Shown one piece after another: positions 8,497-16,731 of a stretch of DNA of 64,000 nt. The DNA comes from Gemmataceae bacterium (GTDB lineage Bacteria; Planctomycetota; Planctomycetia; Gemmatales; Gemmataceae): NCBI GenBank assembly GCA_009691845.1, contig SIAJ01000010.1:41361-105360 (forward strand). Direction: 5' to 3'. The notes under the pieces were generated by a model, which worked only from the letters and a program-made list of their open reading frames with translations, searched no databases and had not been told where the DNA came from. The translations under genes were made by a program, and so were the position numbers. Numbering within the stretch: position 1 is the first letter of the stretch; each line of letters opens with the position of its first letter.

Positions 8497-8967
8497 ATGA
8501 CAAGCAAGCCTGACACTCGCGTTCAAGAGTTACACCTGACGCTCCCGCCGGCACCAAAGCCGGTCGCCAAGTACAAGACGGCAGTGCGTGTCGGCAACAT
8601 ACTCTACGTTTCCGGCCACGGCCCACTGAAGGAAGATAAGACTCAGATCACGGGGAAGGTCGGCAAGGAATTGAATCTCGAACAGGGTAAAGCGGCGGCC
8701 CGGCAAGTCGGGTTGGCGATTCTTGCCACGGTCAAGGCAAACCTGGGTTCGCTCGACAAAGTCTCCCGTCTCATCAAGACCCTGGGGCTGGTCAACTGCA
8801 CCGACGATTTCAAGGATCAACCGCAAGTCATCAACGGCTTTTCCGAACTGATGGCCGATGTGTTTGGCGAAGATGCCGGCGTCGGTGCGAGAAGCGCGAT
8901 TGGTACCAACTCGCTTCCAGGGAATATCTCGGTGGAAATTGAGTGCATATTTGAATTGGCAGAGTGA
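8497..8967 (+). CDS. RidA/YjgF family protein
   Basis: A member of the Rid family, some of whose members deaminate reactive enamine/imine intermediates. At 156 residues it is the longer subtype, with VRVGNILYVSGHGPLKEDK near residue 28, AARQVGLAILATVKANLGSL near 68, and the C-terminal VGARSAIGTNSLPGNISVE carrying the Arg expected to bind the substrate carboxylate (near residue 131). GGAGAC at 8487-8492 is a good ribosome binding site. It lies 53 bases after the beta-oxidation fusion gene and may share its transcript. Confidence 0.9.
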   Translation: MTSKPDTRVQELHLTLPPAPKPVAKYKTAVRVGNILYVSGHGPLKEDKTQITGKVGKELNLEQGKAAARQVGLAILATVKANLGSLDKVSRLIKTLGLVNCTDDFKDQPQVINGFSELMADVFGEDAGVGARSAIGTNSLPGNISVEIECIFELAE

Positions 8968-8972
8968 CAGAA

Positions 8973-9012
8973 AGCCGAAGGCCCATGGACGGCTGTCCCT
9001 GGGCTTTCGGCT
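8973..9012. terminator. Hairpin between convergent ridA-like and ruvB genes
   Basis: AGCCGAAGGCCCA pairs over 13 positions (one G-U) with TGGGCTTTCGGCT, around a 14-base loop. It fills the whole gap between the convergent genes. Its inner core GCCCATGGACGG-TGTCCCTGGGC resembles the hairpins at 43581-43638 and 61179-61204. Confidence 0.75.
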
Positions 9013-10046
9013 CAGTCAAACAGTGCCGGCTCGCCATCGGCCGCAGTTTTTCGCGGAATCTTCTTCCCCAATAGCTGAAACGCCCGTTCAGTCGCCACAC
9101 GGCCTCTGGGGGTGCGGATCACGAATTGCTCGCGGAGGAGATACGGCTCGACTTCATCGCTGAGAGTATCCGTCGTCAGGTTCATCGTCGCGGCAATCGC
9201 CTCAACGCCGGTTGGCCCGCCGGCAAAGACATCGATCAACGTTTCGAGATACCGGCGATCCTGTTTGTCGAGCCCTTCGCGATCAACGTTCAGCATCTGT
9301 AGAGCTGCACGGGCGACCTCAAGCGTGATGTCGCCATCGGTCTCGCTGGCCGCATAGGTACGCACCCAGGCCAGGCGAGCATTGGCAATTCGCGGCGTAC
9401 CGCGACAACGTTGAGCCAGTTCCATCGCGGCAGCGTCGGCGATTTTCGTTTGCAGTTTGGCCGCATTCACCCGGACGATTCGTGAGAGTTCATCGACGCT
9501 GTAGAACTCGAGATGCTCGTGCATTCGGAAACGATCGCGCATCGGCCCTGAGAGCATCCCGCTTCGCGTTGTGGCACCGATTAATGTGAAGTGCTTCAGG
9601 TTCATCGAAATGGTGCGTGCGTTGAGCCCTTCTCCCAGCACGATGTCGATGCGGAAATCCTCCATGGCCGGGTAGAGAAATTCTTCGACAACACGCGGCA
9701 TCCGATGGATCTCGTCGATGAAGAGTATCGAGCCTTCCTCGAGGTTGGTCAGGAACGGCAGCATGTCGGCCGGTTTGGACAGCGCCGGGCCGCTGGTCAT
9801 CTGCAGCGACGTCCCAAGTTCATTCGGCAACACGGTTGCAAATGTGGTTTTTCCCAGCCCGGGCGGCCCGTCGAAGAGAATGTGGCCCAGCGGTTCCTTG
9901 AGCTTCTTGGCTGCGTTGACGGCGATGGCCAACCGCCGTGCGACCTCGGTCTGGCCGATCACCTCACGCAGAAATTTTGGCCGCAACGCGGCATCGCGAC
10001 TGCGATCTTCCTCGGGGCCGGCGGTGATAACGGGGGTTCGGGCCAT
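9012..10046 (-). CDS. ruvB: Holliday-junction branch-migration ATPase RuvB
   Basis: Hexameric AAA+ motor that drives branch migration with RuvA during recombinational repair. The 344-residue length is normal. Motifs seen: LREVIGQTEVARRL near residue 26, Walker A DGPPGLGKTT near 60, Walker B ILFIDEIHRM near 110, TLIGATTRSGMLSGPMRDRF (sensor 1 and arginine finger) near 155, and a C-terminal winged helix ending in TPRGRVATERAFQLLG. It follows ruvC and ruvA on the same strand, separated by the TIGR03067-type gene. Confidence 0.97.
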   Translation of the reverse strand: MARTPVITAGPEEDRSRDAALRPKFLREVIGQTEVARRLAIAVNAAKKLKEPLGHILFDGPPGLGKTTFATVLPNELGTSLQMTSGPALSKPADMLPFLTNLEEGSILFIDEIHRMPRVVEEFLYPAMEDFRIDIVLGEGLNARTISMNLKHFTLIGATTRSGMLSGPMRDRFRMHEHLEFYSVDELSRIVRVNAAKLQTKIADAAAMELAQRCRGTPRIANARLAWVRTYAASETDGDITLEVARAALQMLNVDREGLDKQDRRYLETLIDVFAGGPTGVEAIAATMNLTTDTLSDEVEPYLLREQFVIRTPRGRVATERAFQLLGKKIPRKTAADGEPALFD

Positions 10047-10061
10047 CTCGACTCACCCATG

Positions 10062-10174
10062 GTAGCCCGCACACTCCGTGTGCGGGTTGTATAAAACCAA
10101 CTCTCTCGCTCACGGTCCGATTTCGACTCGAGTTCCGCGTCGGGCGAGGCTGGCACACGGAGTGTGCCGACTAC
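10062..10174. repeat. Paired GCACACTCCGTGTGC palindromic element
   Basis: The left arm starting GTAGCCCGCACACTCCGTG and the right arm ending GTGTGCCGACTAC are inverted copies, and each contains a small palindrome (GCACAC-tc-CGTGTGC type). About 65 bases separate the arms. The same arrangement recurs at 27297-27347, 35234-35325 and 54425-54482. Confidence 0.75.
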
Positions 10175-10175
10175 T

Positions 10176-10610
10176 TTATTTTTTCTCGCGCTTGTACGTC
10201 GCCAACAGCGTCATGGTCCCTTCCTTCGACACGAACTCTTTTGGCGGATCCTTCCCTTCGAGGGCGTAGCACACAGTCATCGTGTCGTCCTTCAACTCGT
10301 AAATGCATTCGAAGGTCTTGTCTTTGTTGCTGCCCTCACTGCTCTTGACCGTGAGTCGCTTGGGCTTTTTGGACGAATCGACCGTCAGCGTTCCCTTGTC
10401 GGTCTGATCGTTGAACGTCACGGTGTACTTTCCGCCTTCAACAGTTAGCGTGGCGGCCTTAAAAAGTTCGCTGGAATCCTTTCCCATGAAGATCGCCTTC
10501 TCCATCTTCCAGGTTCCGTTCATAGCCTTCAGGTCGTCCTTGTCATCTGCTGGGACCAACCCATTCAAAGCGAAAACGGCAACCAAGCACATCAGGCTGC
10601 GACGAAACAT
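10176..10610 (-). CDS. TIGR03067-type exported protein
   Basis: A 144-residue protein of the planctomycete-restricted TIGR03067 type, function unknown. It has a signal peptide (MFRRSLMCLVAVFALNGLV), then LKAMNGTWKMEKAIFMGKD (the G-x-W start of a lipocalin-like beta-barrel), a beta-rich middle with GGKYTVTFNDQTDKGTLTVD, and a closing LLATYKREK. The start has GGAGGA just upstream (CTGGAGGATTTCCA). It lies between ruvA and ruvB in the same direction, an unusual interruption of that operon. Confidence 0.85.
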   Translation of the reverse strand: MFRRSLMCLVAVFALNGLVPADDKDDLKAMNGTWKMEKAIFMGKDSSELFKAATLTVEGGKYTVTFNDQTDKGTLTVDSSKKPKRLTVKSSEGSNKDKTFECIYELKDDTMTVCYALEGKDPPKEFVSKEGTMTLLATYKREKK

Positions 10611-10640
10611 TGGAAATCCTCCAGGGTGCAGGAATTGAAG

Positions 10641-11273
10641 TCATTCCTTCTTGAAAATCACATTCAACACGTCCTCGACTGTCTTACAAACCTTGCCGCT
10701 CGTGATCACTTGATCGAGCCGATTCCGGGCGTCTACTGGCGACATTCCGAGTGTCATTAACGCGGAATACGCATCCTCGAAGGCGGTTGCATCAACCGAT
10801 CCTGTCGAGGTGCCAGCCTCCACGGGCGAGATCGCCGGGCTCGATAGAGCGAATCGCGTGACCTTGTTCTTGAGCGTGGCCACGATCTGCTCGGCCGTCT
10901 GCTTGCCGATGCCGGGCAGCGTCGTCAGCCATTTCACGTCCTGCCGTTGAATTGCGTCGGCCAGGTCGCGGATCGGTCGGCCCATTGCCTTCAAGGCCTT
11001 CTTCACGCCGATCTTGTCCACGGTGCAGAACAGTTCGAAGAACTCCAGTTCCATGTCGTTCAGGAAGCCGACTCGGCGCGGAATCATCTTGTTGGTGTTC
11101 TGGCTCCCTTCGATGTACTCGATCAGGTGAAACGTTATCTCTGTCCCCGTCCGTGTTTGAATCTGTCGTCGCACGAACTCGGGGGTGAGTATCTGATACT
11201 CAAACGGCCCAACCTGGAGGCGGACTTCCTCGTCGAGAACGCGATTCAGGGTGCCAGTGATCTTGGTCAGCAT
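10641..11273 (-). CDS. ruvA: Holliday-junction DNA-binding subunit RuvA
   Basis: Tetrameric junction-binding protein that recruits RuvB. A 210-residue product starts at MLTKITGTLN; an N-terminal OB fold, helix-hairpin-helix motifs (LTTLPGIGKQTAEQIV near residue 110) and a C-terminal UBA-like domain (AFEDAYSALMTLGMSPVDA) are in order. The ATG at 11273 is preferred over the longer open frame because its A is shared with the stop codon of ruvC (TAATG), implying coupled translation. Confidence 0.95.
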   Translation of the reverse strand: MLTKITGTLNRVLDEEVRLQVGPFEYQILTPEFVRRQIQTRTGTEITFHLIEYIEGSQNTNKMIPRRVGFLNDMELEFFELFCTVDKIGVKKALKAMGRPIRDLADAIQRQDVKWLTTLPGIGKQTAEQIVATLKNKVTRFALSSPAISPVEAGTSTGSVDATAFEDAYSALMTLGMSPVDARNRLDQVITSGKVCKTVEDVLNVIFKKE

Positions 11274-11833
11274 TAGGAAGTAGTATCGGGATCGAGAGCC
11301 GAAAGGCGAACGCCAACGCTTGTGCCGCCGGCCTGGGAGTTTGAGGACGCGTAATAATGGCACAGCGCGATGGCCAAGGCGTCGGCCACATCGTGCGGCT
11401 CGGGCATTGCTTTCAAGCGAAACTCGCGAAGCATGGCCATCTGGATCTGCTCCTTGCTCGCCCGCCCGCTGCCGGTAATCGTCTTCTTGATCTGCGTGGC
11501 AGCATAGCTAACGACCTGTAAGCCGCGCTGGGCCCCGGCTAACAGAATTGCCCCGCGAGCATGGCCCATTAGAATCGCCGTCCGCGGATGCTCGTAGTGG
11601 GCGTAAAGTTGCTCGACGGAAAGAACGCCCGGATGAAACTGGTCGATCACTTCGATCACGCCATCGTAGAGAGCCTTCAGCCGCTGCGGTAAGTTCTCGG
11701 CGGATTTACTCTCGTCGGAACTCAGGACGCCCGCTTCCAGTAACTTCGGGCCCGTGGCATGAGCCTCGATAGCCGCGTAGCCGGTCGTGTTGAGACCGGG
11801 GTCTATGCCGAGGATACGGAGTGGTTTGGTCAT
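11273..11833 (-). CDS. ruvC: Holliday-junction resolvase RuvC
   Basis: Endonuclease that resolves Holliday junctions as a dimer. It has 186 residues from ATG 11833. The four acidic positions of the RNase-H-like site are covered by ILGIDPGLNTTGYA (Asp near residue 9), VLSVEQLYAHYEHP (Glu near 71) and the C-terminal EPHDVADALAIALCHYY. The KKTITGSGRASKEQIQ segment is typical of RuvC. The longer open frame upstream runs into a hairpin and is not used. It is coupled to ruvA. Confidence 0.95.
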   Translation of the reverse strand: MTKPLRILGIDPGLNTTGYAAIEAHATGPKLLEAGVLSSDESKSAENLPQRLKALYDGVIEVIDQFHPGVLSVEQLYAHYEHPRTAILMGHARGAILLAGAQRGLQVVSYAATQIKKTITGSGRASKEQIQMAMLREFRLKAMPEPHDVADALAIALCHYYASSNSQAGGTSVGVRLSALDPDTTS

Positions 11834-11858
11834 ACGAGAGTAGTGGAAATCGATTCCT

Positions 11859-11895
11859 CGTTTAGCGTTCGAGCCGTTGGTTCGAACGCTAAACG
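11859..11895. repeat. Hairpin between cysS and ruvC
   Basis: CGTTTAGCGTTCGA (11859-11872) is the exact reverse complement of TCGAACGCTAAACG (11882-11895), with a nine-base loop. It lies 26 bases before ruvC and just after the end of cysS, so it could terminate or attenuate transcription. No T-run follows. Confidence 0.65.
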
Positions 11896-11921
11896 GAGGA
11901 GGCACTCGATCAATCGGAAAA

Positions 11922-13472
11922 TCACCCCACCCGCCAGGTCGTCCCCGCCGGCCGATCCTCCAGCGTGATTCCAAGTTCCGTAAGTCGCGTGCGGATGATG
12001 TCCGTCTGGCCGAAGAGCATCTTCTTGGCTGGGTCGTCCTTGGTCGTGATCTTCTTCGCCTCAGCCCGGAGATTATTTCTTAGCTCAATCACAAGTTGCA
12101 TGAGACCGCCGACGATTTTATCGTCGTCACCGAGGGCATCGGCCTTGGGCAACTCGAAGAAGAGGCCAAGAATTTGGCCGAGTTCCTTCGCGAGAGTCGT
12201 CCCCTCCTCGAAGGCGGCCTTGCCGTTGGCGTCGGCCTTGGCAGGGTCTTCGAGTTTGGCCCCGTCGGCCAGGCGATTGAGTGACGTGATCAATTCGAAC
12301 AGTACGCCAACTGCACCGCCAGTGTTAAAGTCGTCGTCCATGAACTCGCGGAAGCGAGTGTATTTTTCGCCGAACTCGGGCAGCAGGAATTTGCGTCCGT
12401 CCTCGGCCCGACCTGGCACGGCGACTTCGTGGAACTTCTTGCCGGTCACGCGGTCGAATCGCTCCGAGAGCCGCACGAAGGCTTCGTGAGCTTTCTTCGC
12501 GTTTTCCAGGCCCGGGGGTAGCGTCGGCGACTTCGGGTCGCGGGGGTCCCATTCGCCGAGATCAATCGGCGAACGATAATGCGTGTTCAGGATGAAGAAC
12601 CGCAGGGCCTCGCCCGAAACGTGCTTCAGCGCATCGGCCACGTTTAATACGTTGCCGACCGAGCCTGCCATCTTGCCGCTGCCCATTTTCAGCAAGCCGT
12701 TGTGCATCCACACCCGTGCGAACGGTTTGCCACTGGCCGATTCTGACTGGGCCAATTCGTTCTCGTGATGCGGAAAACGCAAATCGAGTCCGCCGCCGTG
12801 GATGTCGATGGTGTCGCCAAGATGCCGCTGGGCCATGCTGGTGCATTCAATGTGCCACCCCGGTCTGCCCTGTCCCCAGGGGCTGTCCCAGGCCGGTTCG
12901 CCCGGCTTGGCCTTCTTCCACAAAGCGAAGTCGCCGGGGTTCTTCTTGCGGCCCGAGACCTCGATACGTGAGCCGGCTTCCAATGCTTCCGGATCGAAAC
13001 CACAAAGCTTGCCGTAGTCGTCGTCCTTGGACACGTTGAAATAGACGTCCCCCTCGGCCGGGTACGCGAAGCCTTTCTTGATGAGTCCGTCGATCGTCGT
13101 AATCATGTCGCCGATATGCTCGGTCGCTTTTGGAAACGCGTCGATGCCCGTCACGTTCAGCTTCTTCAGACAATCGAAGTAGTCGGCCGTCATGCGCTCG
13201 GCGAGTTCCTTGACAGTCGTCTTGGCTTCATTGGCCCGGTGGATGAGCTTGTCGTCCACGTCCGTGATGTTCACGAGCCATTTCACGGAGTAGCCGAGAT
13301 AGACCAGATATCGCTTGACGGCATCGAAGACGACTGGGCCGACCATGTGGCCGACGTGACTCGGCTTGTAGACCGTGGGCCCGCAGACGTACATTGTGAC
13401 TTGTTCGCCAGGCTTTTTGGGGAATGGTTCCTTCTTGCGTGAGAGCGTGCTGTACACCTGCAAGGCTGGCAT
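11922..13472 (-). CDS. cysS: Cysteinyl-tRNA synthetase
   Basis: Class I synthetase that charges tRNA-Cys. It has 516 residues from MPALQVYSTLSRKKEPF. The zinc-ligand cysteine is at CGPTVY (residue 30), the HIGH motif reads HVGH (39-42), and VNITDVDDKLI and GRPGWHIECTSMAQRHLG are typical. The KMSKS signature reads KMAGS (267-271) followed by VGN, a departure from the usual loop. The open frame extends 45 residues upstream through an intergenic repeat; the ATG at 13472 is the sensible start. It lies between ispF and ruvC. Confidence 0.94.
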   Translation of the reverse strand: MPALQVYSTLSRKKEPFPKKPGEQVTMYVCGPTVYKPSHVGHMVGPVVFDAVKRYLVYLGYSVKWLVNITDVDDKLIHRANEAKTTVKELAERMTADYFDCLKKLNVTGIDAFPKATEHIGDMITTIDGLIKKGFAYPAEGDVYFNVSKDDDYGKLCGFDPEALEAGSRIEVSGRKKNPGDFALWKKAKPGEPAWDSPWGQGRPGWHIECTSMAQRHLGDTIDIHGGGLDLRFPHHENELAQSESASGKPFARVWMHNGLLKMGSGKMAGSVGNVLNVADALKHVSGEALRFFILNTHYRSPIDLGEWDPRDPKSPTLPPGLENAKKAHEAFVRLSERFDRVTGKKFHEVAVPGRAEDGRKFLLPEFGEKYTRFREFMDDDFNTGGAVGVLFELITSLNRLADGAKLEDPAKADANGKAAFEEGTTLAKELGQILGLFFELPKADALGDDDKIVGGLMQLVIELRNNLRAEAKKITTKDDPAKKMLFGQTDIIRTRLTELGITLEDRPAGTTWRVG

Positions 13473-13494
13473 GGCTGGTCCTTTCGCGGGAACT

Positions 13495-13605
13495 TTTCGC
13501 TCCCCCCTCTCCGCTTCAGGGAGTGGGAGTGGAGGGGTTTTGGTCGGGTGAGTGAAACCCTTTCCCCCCGGCCCCCTCTTTGAAACGAAGAGAGGGAGAT
13601 TGTTC
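13495..13605. repeat. Pyrimidine/purine-rich repeat overlapping the end of ispF
   Basis: The sequence contains the landmarks GGAGGGGTTTTG, a CCTTTCCCCC block and TTTGAAACGAAGAGAGGGAG. The same order (GAGGGGTTTTG, CCTCTCCCCC, GAAACGGAGAGG) recurs at 38789-38878. It supplies the last codons of ispF and the start-proximal untranslated region of cysS. Confidence 0.6.
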
Positions 13606-14067
13606 AATCAACACTATCGCATGACAACCAATCGCTTCGCCGCGGCCAATGTGGCCGACCTGTTCCCCGGTCTTGGCTTTCACGCTCACGCAATCTGTCG
13701 GCAGATTCAGCAGCTTGGCGACATTCTCGCGAATGCGAGCCTTCACCGGGCCAAGCTTCGGCTCCTGAGCAAAGATCGTGATGTCCAGATTGATAACTCG
13801 CCAGGAAGATTCGTTCAGAAGTCTCAGGGCTTCGTGCACGAAGACAGCCGAGTCGAGATCTTTGTTCTTCGGATCAGTGTCAGGAAACAAGTCGCCGATG
13901 TCGCCGAGTGAGGCCGCACCGAGCAGTGCATCCGTGATCGCATGAAGCACAACGTCCGCGTCGCTGTGGCCGAACAGGCCTTTCGTGTGGGGGATGCAGA
14001 CGCCGCCGAGGATGAGCGCTCGCCCCTCCACCAGTTGATGCGTGTCGTGACCGCTGCCCACCCGCAT
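13516..14067 (-). CDS. ispF: 2-C-methyl-D-erythritol 2,4-cyclodiphosphate synthase with repeat-derived tail
   Basis: Fifth enzyme of the MEP isoprenoid pathway, a zinc-dependent trimer. The start ATG 14067 follows TTGAGGG, which overlaps the dnaB stop. Metal ligands are visible in VGSGHDTHQL (Asp8, His10) and in GHSDADVVLHAI; FPDTDP and SVKAKTGEQVGHIGRGEAI are family hallmarks. The enzyme usually ends near residue 157; here about 27 further residues (SPSLRFKEGAGGKGF onward, to TPTP) are encoded by an intergenic repeat, so the protein has 183 residues. Confidence 0.94.
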   Translation of the reverse strand: MRVGSGHDTHQLVEGRALILGGVCIPHTKGLFGHSDADVVLHAITDALLGAASLGDIGDLFPDTDPKNKDLDSAVFVHEALRLLNESSWRVINLDITIFAQEPKLGPVKARIRENVAKLLNLPTDCVSVKAKTGEQVGHIGRGEAIGCHAIVLIEQSPSLRFKEGAGGKGFHSPDQNPSTPTP

Positions 14068-14075
14068 GTTGGCCC

Positions 14076-15434
14076 TCAATTAATGCCAAAGGTGCCGTCG
14101 CCAGCATAGTTCTCAAAGCGCATAAACGACTTCAAGTAGGCCAGTGTGAGTTCGCCCGTCGGGCCGTTACGCTGTTTCGCGACAATTACCTCGATAATGT
14201 TGTCTTCCTGAGCCCCGCCGAATCGGCCAGGGCGATGTAGCATGAGAACGGTGTCGGCATCCTGCTCGATTGAACCCGACTCCCGAAGGTCGGCCAGGCG
14301 CGGGCGATGATCCTGGCGATCTTCCGAGGTGCGGTTCACCTGGGCCAGTGCGATTACGGGGATCTCCAGTTCGCGAGCCAGATGTTTGAGTCTCCGCGAT
14401 ATCTGTGCGACCTGCTCCTGACGCGGATCGCGACGATTCTCGGGCTCAATGAGCTGCAAGTAATCGATCACCACCAGACGAATCTGATTTCGGATCTGCA
14501 ATCGACGTGCATTTGCGGTAATACGAAGCATCCCTTGTGAGGGTGAGTCGTCGATAAATAGCAAAGAGTCGCTCAAGAGGTCGCCTGCTGCGATCAGCTT
14601 CCCCATGTCGTCGCCGCTGGGGTGCCCCTTTCGGAGCTTCTGGCTATCCACGCGAGCCTGGGAGACGAGCAATCGCTCGGCCAGCTCGATCCGGGATTGC
14701 TCGAGACTCACAAACAGGACCGGCAACTTATCCTCGACAATGACGTGACGAACAATATTCAGAGCCATCGCCGTTTTGCCGACGCTGGGTCGGGCCGCAA
14801 GAATGACCAACTCCGAGTTTTGGAACCCGGCTGTCAGTTGATCGAGATCGATAAAACCACTGGCAATCCCGCTAATGGCGTTCGGATCCTTGCGCCGCGC
14901 TCGCTGATCCATACGGTCGTAGACTTCCTTGATCGCCATCTGAATCGTATGGGTGTTGCTCGTGACCCCCTTCTCGGCAATGTCCAGAATCTTGCGCTCG
15001 GCACTGCCCAGTAACTCCTCGGCTGGCTGAACCTGGTCGTAAGCGTCGCGGAGAATTTCCGTACTTGAGTGAATCAGACTGCGGATGATCGATTTATCGC
15101 GAACGATCTTGGCGTAGTATTCCGCGTTTGCGGCGGTCGGTGCTGCTTCCCATAATTCGCCGAGATAGACGGAGCCACCAACGTCTTCGAGTTGCTTGGC
15201 TTGCTGCAGGTGATGCGAGAGGATCAGAATATCGACCGGATGGCCATCGTTGTAAATCGTCTTGATGGCCTGGAAGATTTTTTGATGGGCGTCGAAGTAG
15301 AAATTTTCCGTGTCGAGGAACTGGAGAACGTCGTTGATGACCGCGTTGTCGCGGAGCATGGAGCCGAGAGTGCTTCGCTCGGCCTCCGGACTTTGCGGGG
15401 GAAGTCGATCCGGGCCGGAAGCATCGTTGGCCAT
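14076..15434 (-). CDS. dnaB: Replicative DNA helicase DnaB
   Basis: Hexameric 5'-3' helicase of the replication fork. It has 452 residues from ATG 15434. An N-terminal helical domain (about 1-150) begins with PPQSPEAERSTLGSMLRDN; the RecA-like domain has Walker A AARPSVGKTAMAL, ESRIEL-type helix (VSLEQSRIELAERLL), Walker B LVVIDYLQLI, and the closing AKQRNGPTGELTLAYLKS. The open frame extends to 15512 but runs into a hairpin. It follows rplI, a common bacterial order. Confidence 0.96.
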   Translation of the reverse strand: MANDASGPDRLPPQSPEAERSTLGSMLRDNAVINDVLQFLDTENFYFDAHQKIFQAIKTIYNDGHPVDILILSHHLQQAKQLEDVGGSVYLGELWEAAPTAANAEYYAKIVRDKSIIRSLIHSSTEILRDAYDQVQPAEELLGSAERKILDIAEKGVTSNTHTIQMAIKEVYDRMDQRARRKDPNAISGIASGFIDLDQLTAGFQNSELVILAARPSVGKTAMALNIVRHVIVEDKLPVLFVSLEQSRIELAERLLVSQARVDSQKLRKGHPSGDDMGKLIAAGDLLSDSLLFIDDSPSQGMLRITANARRLQIRNQIRLVVIDYLQLIEPENRRDPRQEQVAQISRRLKHLARELEIPVIALAQVNRTSEDRQDHRPRLADLRESGSIEQDADTVLMLHRPGRFGGAQEDNIIEVIVAKQRNGPTGELTLAYLKSFMRFENYAGDGTFGIN

Positions 15435-15475
15435 GGCGACGTCCTGTCGGACAAAGAAGGTGTGGGACCAATCCT

Positions 15476-15534
15476 GGGAACGCCATTCACCTGAATGGCA
15501 CGGAGCAATCACCCATCAGGAGATTGGCGTTCCC
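15476..15534. repeat. Hairpin between rplI and dnaB
   Basis: GGGAACGCCA (15476-15485) pairs exactly with TGGCGTTCCC (15525-15534); the 39-base intervening sequence has an additional small CCATTCA/TGAATGG hairpin. It fills the untranslated gap and could set the relative expression of ribosomal protein and helicase. Confidence 0.6.
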
Positions 15535-15540
15535 GGAAGA

Positions 15541-16113
15541 CTAGCGTCGGGCCGTAGCCAGCGGCAGAATGTTGACGAGGATACTGGTCTCGATCTCGTA
15601 GCCGAGCGAAATCGGCACGGGAATATCGTATCCCAGTTCCTTCAGGTGCTCGGGCAGCTTGATCATCTCCGGCTCAACGAGCAAGTTCTTACCACGCATC
15701 GCACGTGCAATTTCCTGCGGCCCAACCGAACCGTACAGATGCCCGTCCTCGGTCGCGTTTACTTCGATGCTCACGCTCTTCGTGCGTAAGATTTGCTCGG
15801 CCAGCGACTTCAAGTCGGACATGCGTGCTTCGCGTGCCAGGCCGACGCGTACCTTGTAGCGTTCCAGCAATCGCAGGTTGTGCTCCGACGGTGCAATTGC
15901 AAAGCCGTTGGGAATCAGGTAGTTGCGAGCGTAGCCGGCTTTCACTTCAACGAGCTGGCCCTGCTTGCCGACGTGTACCATGTCTTCCAGGAGAACGAGC
16001 TGCGTGCCCCCGTGCTCTCCCTTCTTGACCTGCTGCCGCACGCGCACCTTCTTTTGCGGCAGAGGCTTGGCCTTTGGCTTGTTGGATTTCGTCGATTCTT
16101 TTTGCTTTGCCAT
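15541..16113 (-). CDS. rplI: 50S ribosomal protein L9 with a basic N-terminal extension
   Basis: Large-subunit protein binding 23S rRNA. It has 190 residues. The canonical L9 N-domain (QLVLLEDMVHVGKQGQLVEV, then KAGYARNYLIPNGFAIAP) begins only near residue 38; before it lies a Lys/Gln-rich stretch starting MAKQKESTKSNKPKAKPL. The C-terminal domain runs from the long helix to GYEIETSILVNIL. ATG 16113 is used; a GTG four codons earlier is possible. It is in the rpsF-ssb-rplI cluster. Confidence 0.93.
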   Translation of the reverse strand: MAKQKESTKSNKPKAKPLPQKKVRVRQQVKKGEHGGTQLVLLEDMVHVGKQGQLVEVKAGYARNYLIPNGFAIAPSEHNLRLLERYKVRVGLAREARMSDLKSLAEQILRTKSVSIEVNATEDGHLYGSVGPQEIARAMRGKNLLVEPEMIKLPEHLKELGYDIPVPISLGYEIETSILVNILPLATARR

Positions 16114-16135
16114 CGGGTCACCCACTGTCCTTCAA

Positions 16136-16627
16136 TTAGAACGGAATTTCGCCGCCACTCTTCCCTTGATCCTGATCTTGATCGTCGTACGATTCGTTCG
16201 GCTCGCTAGCCGCGCGAGTCATCTGATTGCTCGGTGCCGAACCTTGCTGTCTCGGGCCGCTCGATTGGCCGTCCGGCTTCGCTCCAAGTAGCTGCACGGT
16301 ATCGACAAGGATCATATGCTTGCTACGCTTGGCACCGGTGGTCTTGTCATCCCATTGATCCAATTTCAACCTGCCCTCAATGCAAATTTGACTGCCTTTC
16401 CGACAGTATTGCTCGACTATGTTTGCAAGAGTTCCATTCTCACCGCGGTTGAAAGCTTCACAATCGATGTACATGGGCTCGTCTTCCCACTGTCCAGTTT
16501 GCGAGTTCTTTTTTCGATTATTTACTGCAAAACCGAATTTCGCAACCTTGCCGCCGTTCGCAAAGGTTCGGCATTCGGGGTCGCGCGTCAGATTACCGAT
16601 CAAAATCACCTTGTTGAAATTGGCCAT
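16136..16627 (-). CDS. ssb: Single-stranded DNA-binding protein
   Basis: Protects single-stranded DNA and recruits repair and replication partners. It has 163 residues. The OB fold (1-110) begins MANFNKVILIGNLTRDPE and includes VAKFGFAVNNRKKN; the disordered Gln/Pro/Ser linker ends in the acidic-hydrophobic tip GGEIPF used for protein contacts. GGAGCGAC lies 6 bases before the ATG. It is between rpsF and rplI on the same strand. Confidence 0.95.
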   Translation of the reverse strand: MANFNKVILIGNLTRDPECRTFANGGKVAKFGFAVNNRKKNSQTGQWEDEPMYIDCEAFNRGENGTLANIVEQYCRKGSQICIEGRLKLDQWDDKTTGAKRSKHMILVDTVQLLGAKPDGQSSGPRQQGSAPSNQMTRAASEPNESYDDQDQDQGKSGGEIPF

Positions 16628-16731
16628 GGGTGTCGCTCCTGGTGCAACCTCTCGCTGGAAAATGCGAAAGGAACATTCACGCTATGATACAAACGTTCAC
16701 TGCGCTTAGACAAGCCCAGTTGAACAAAATT

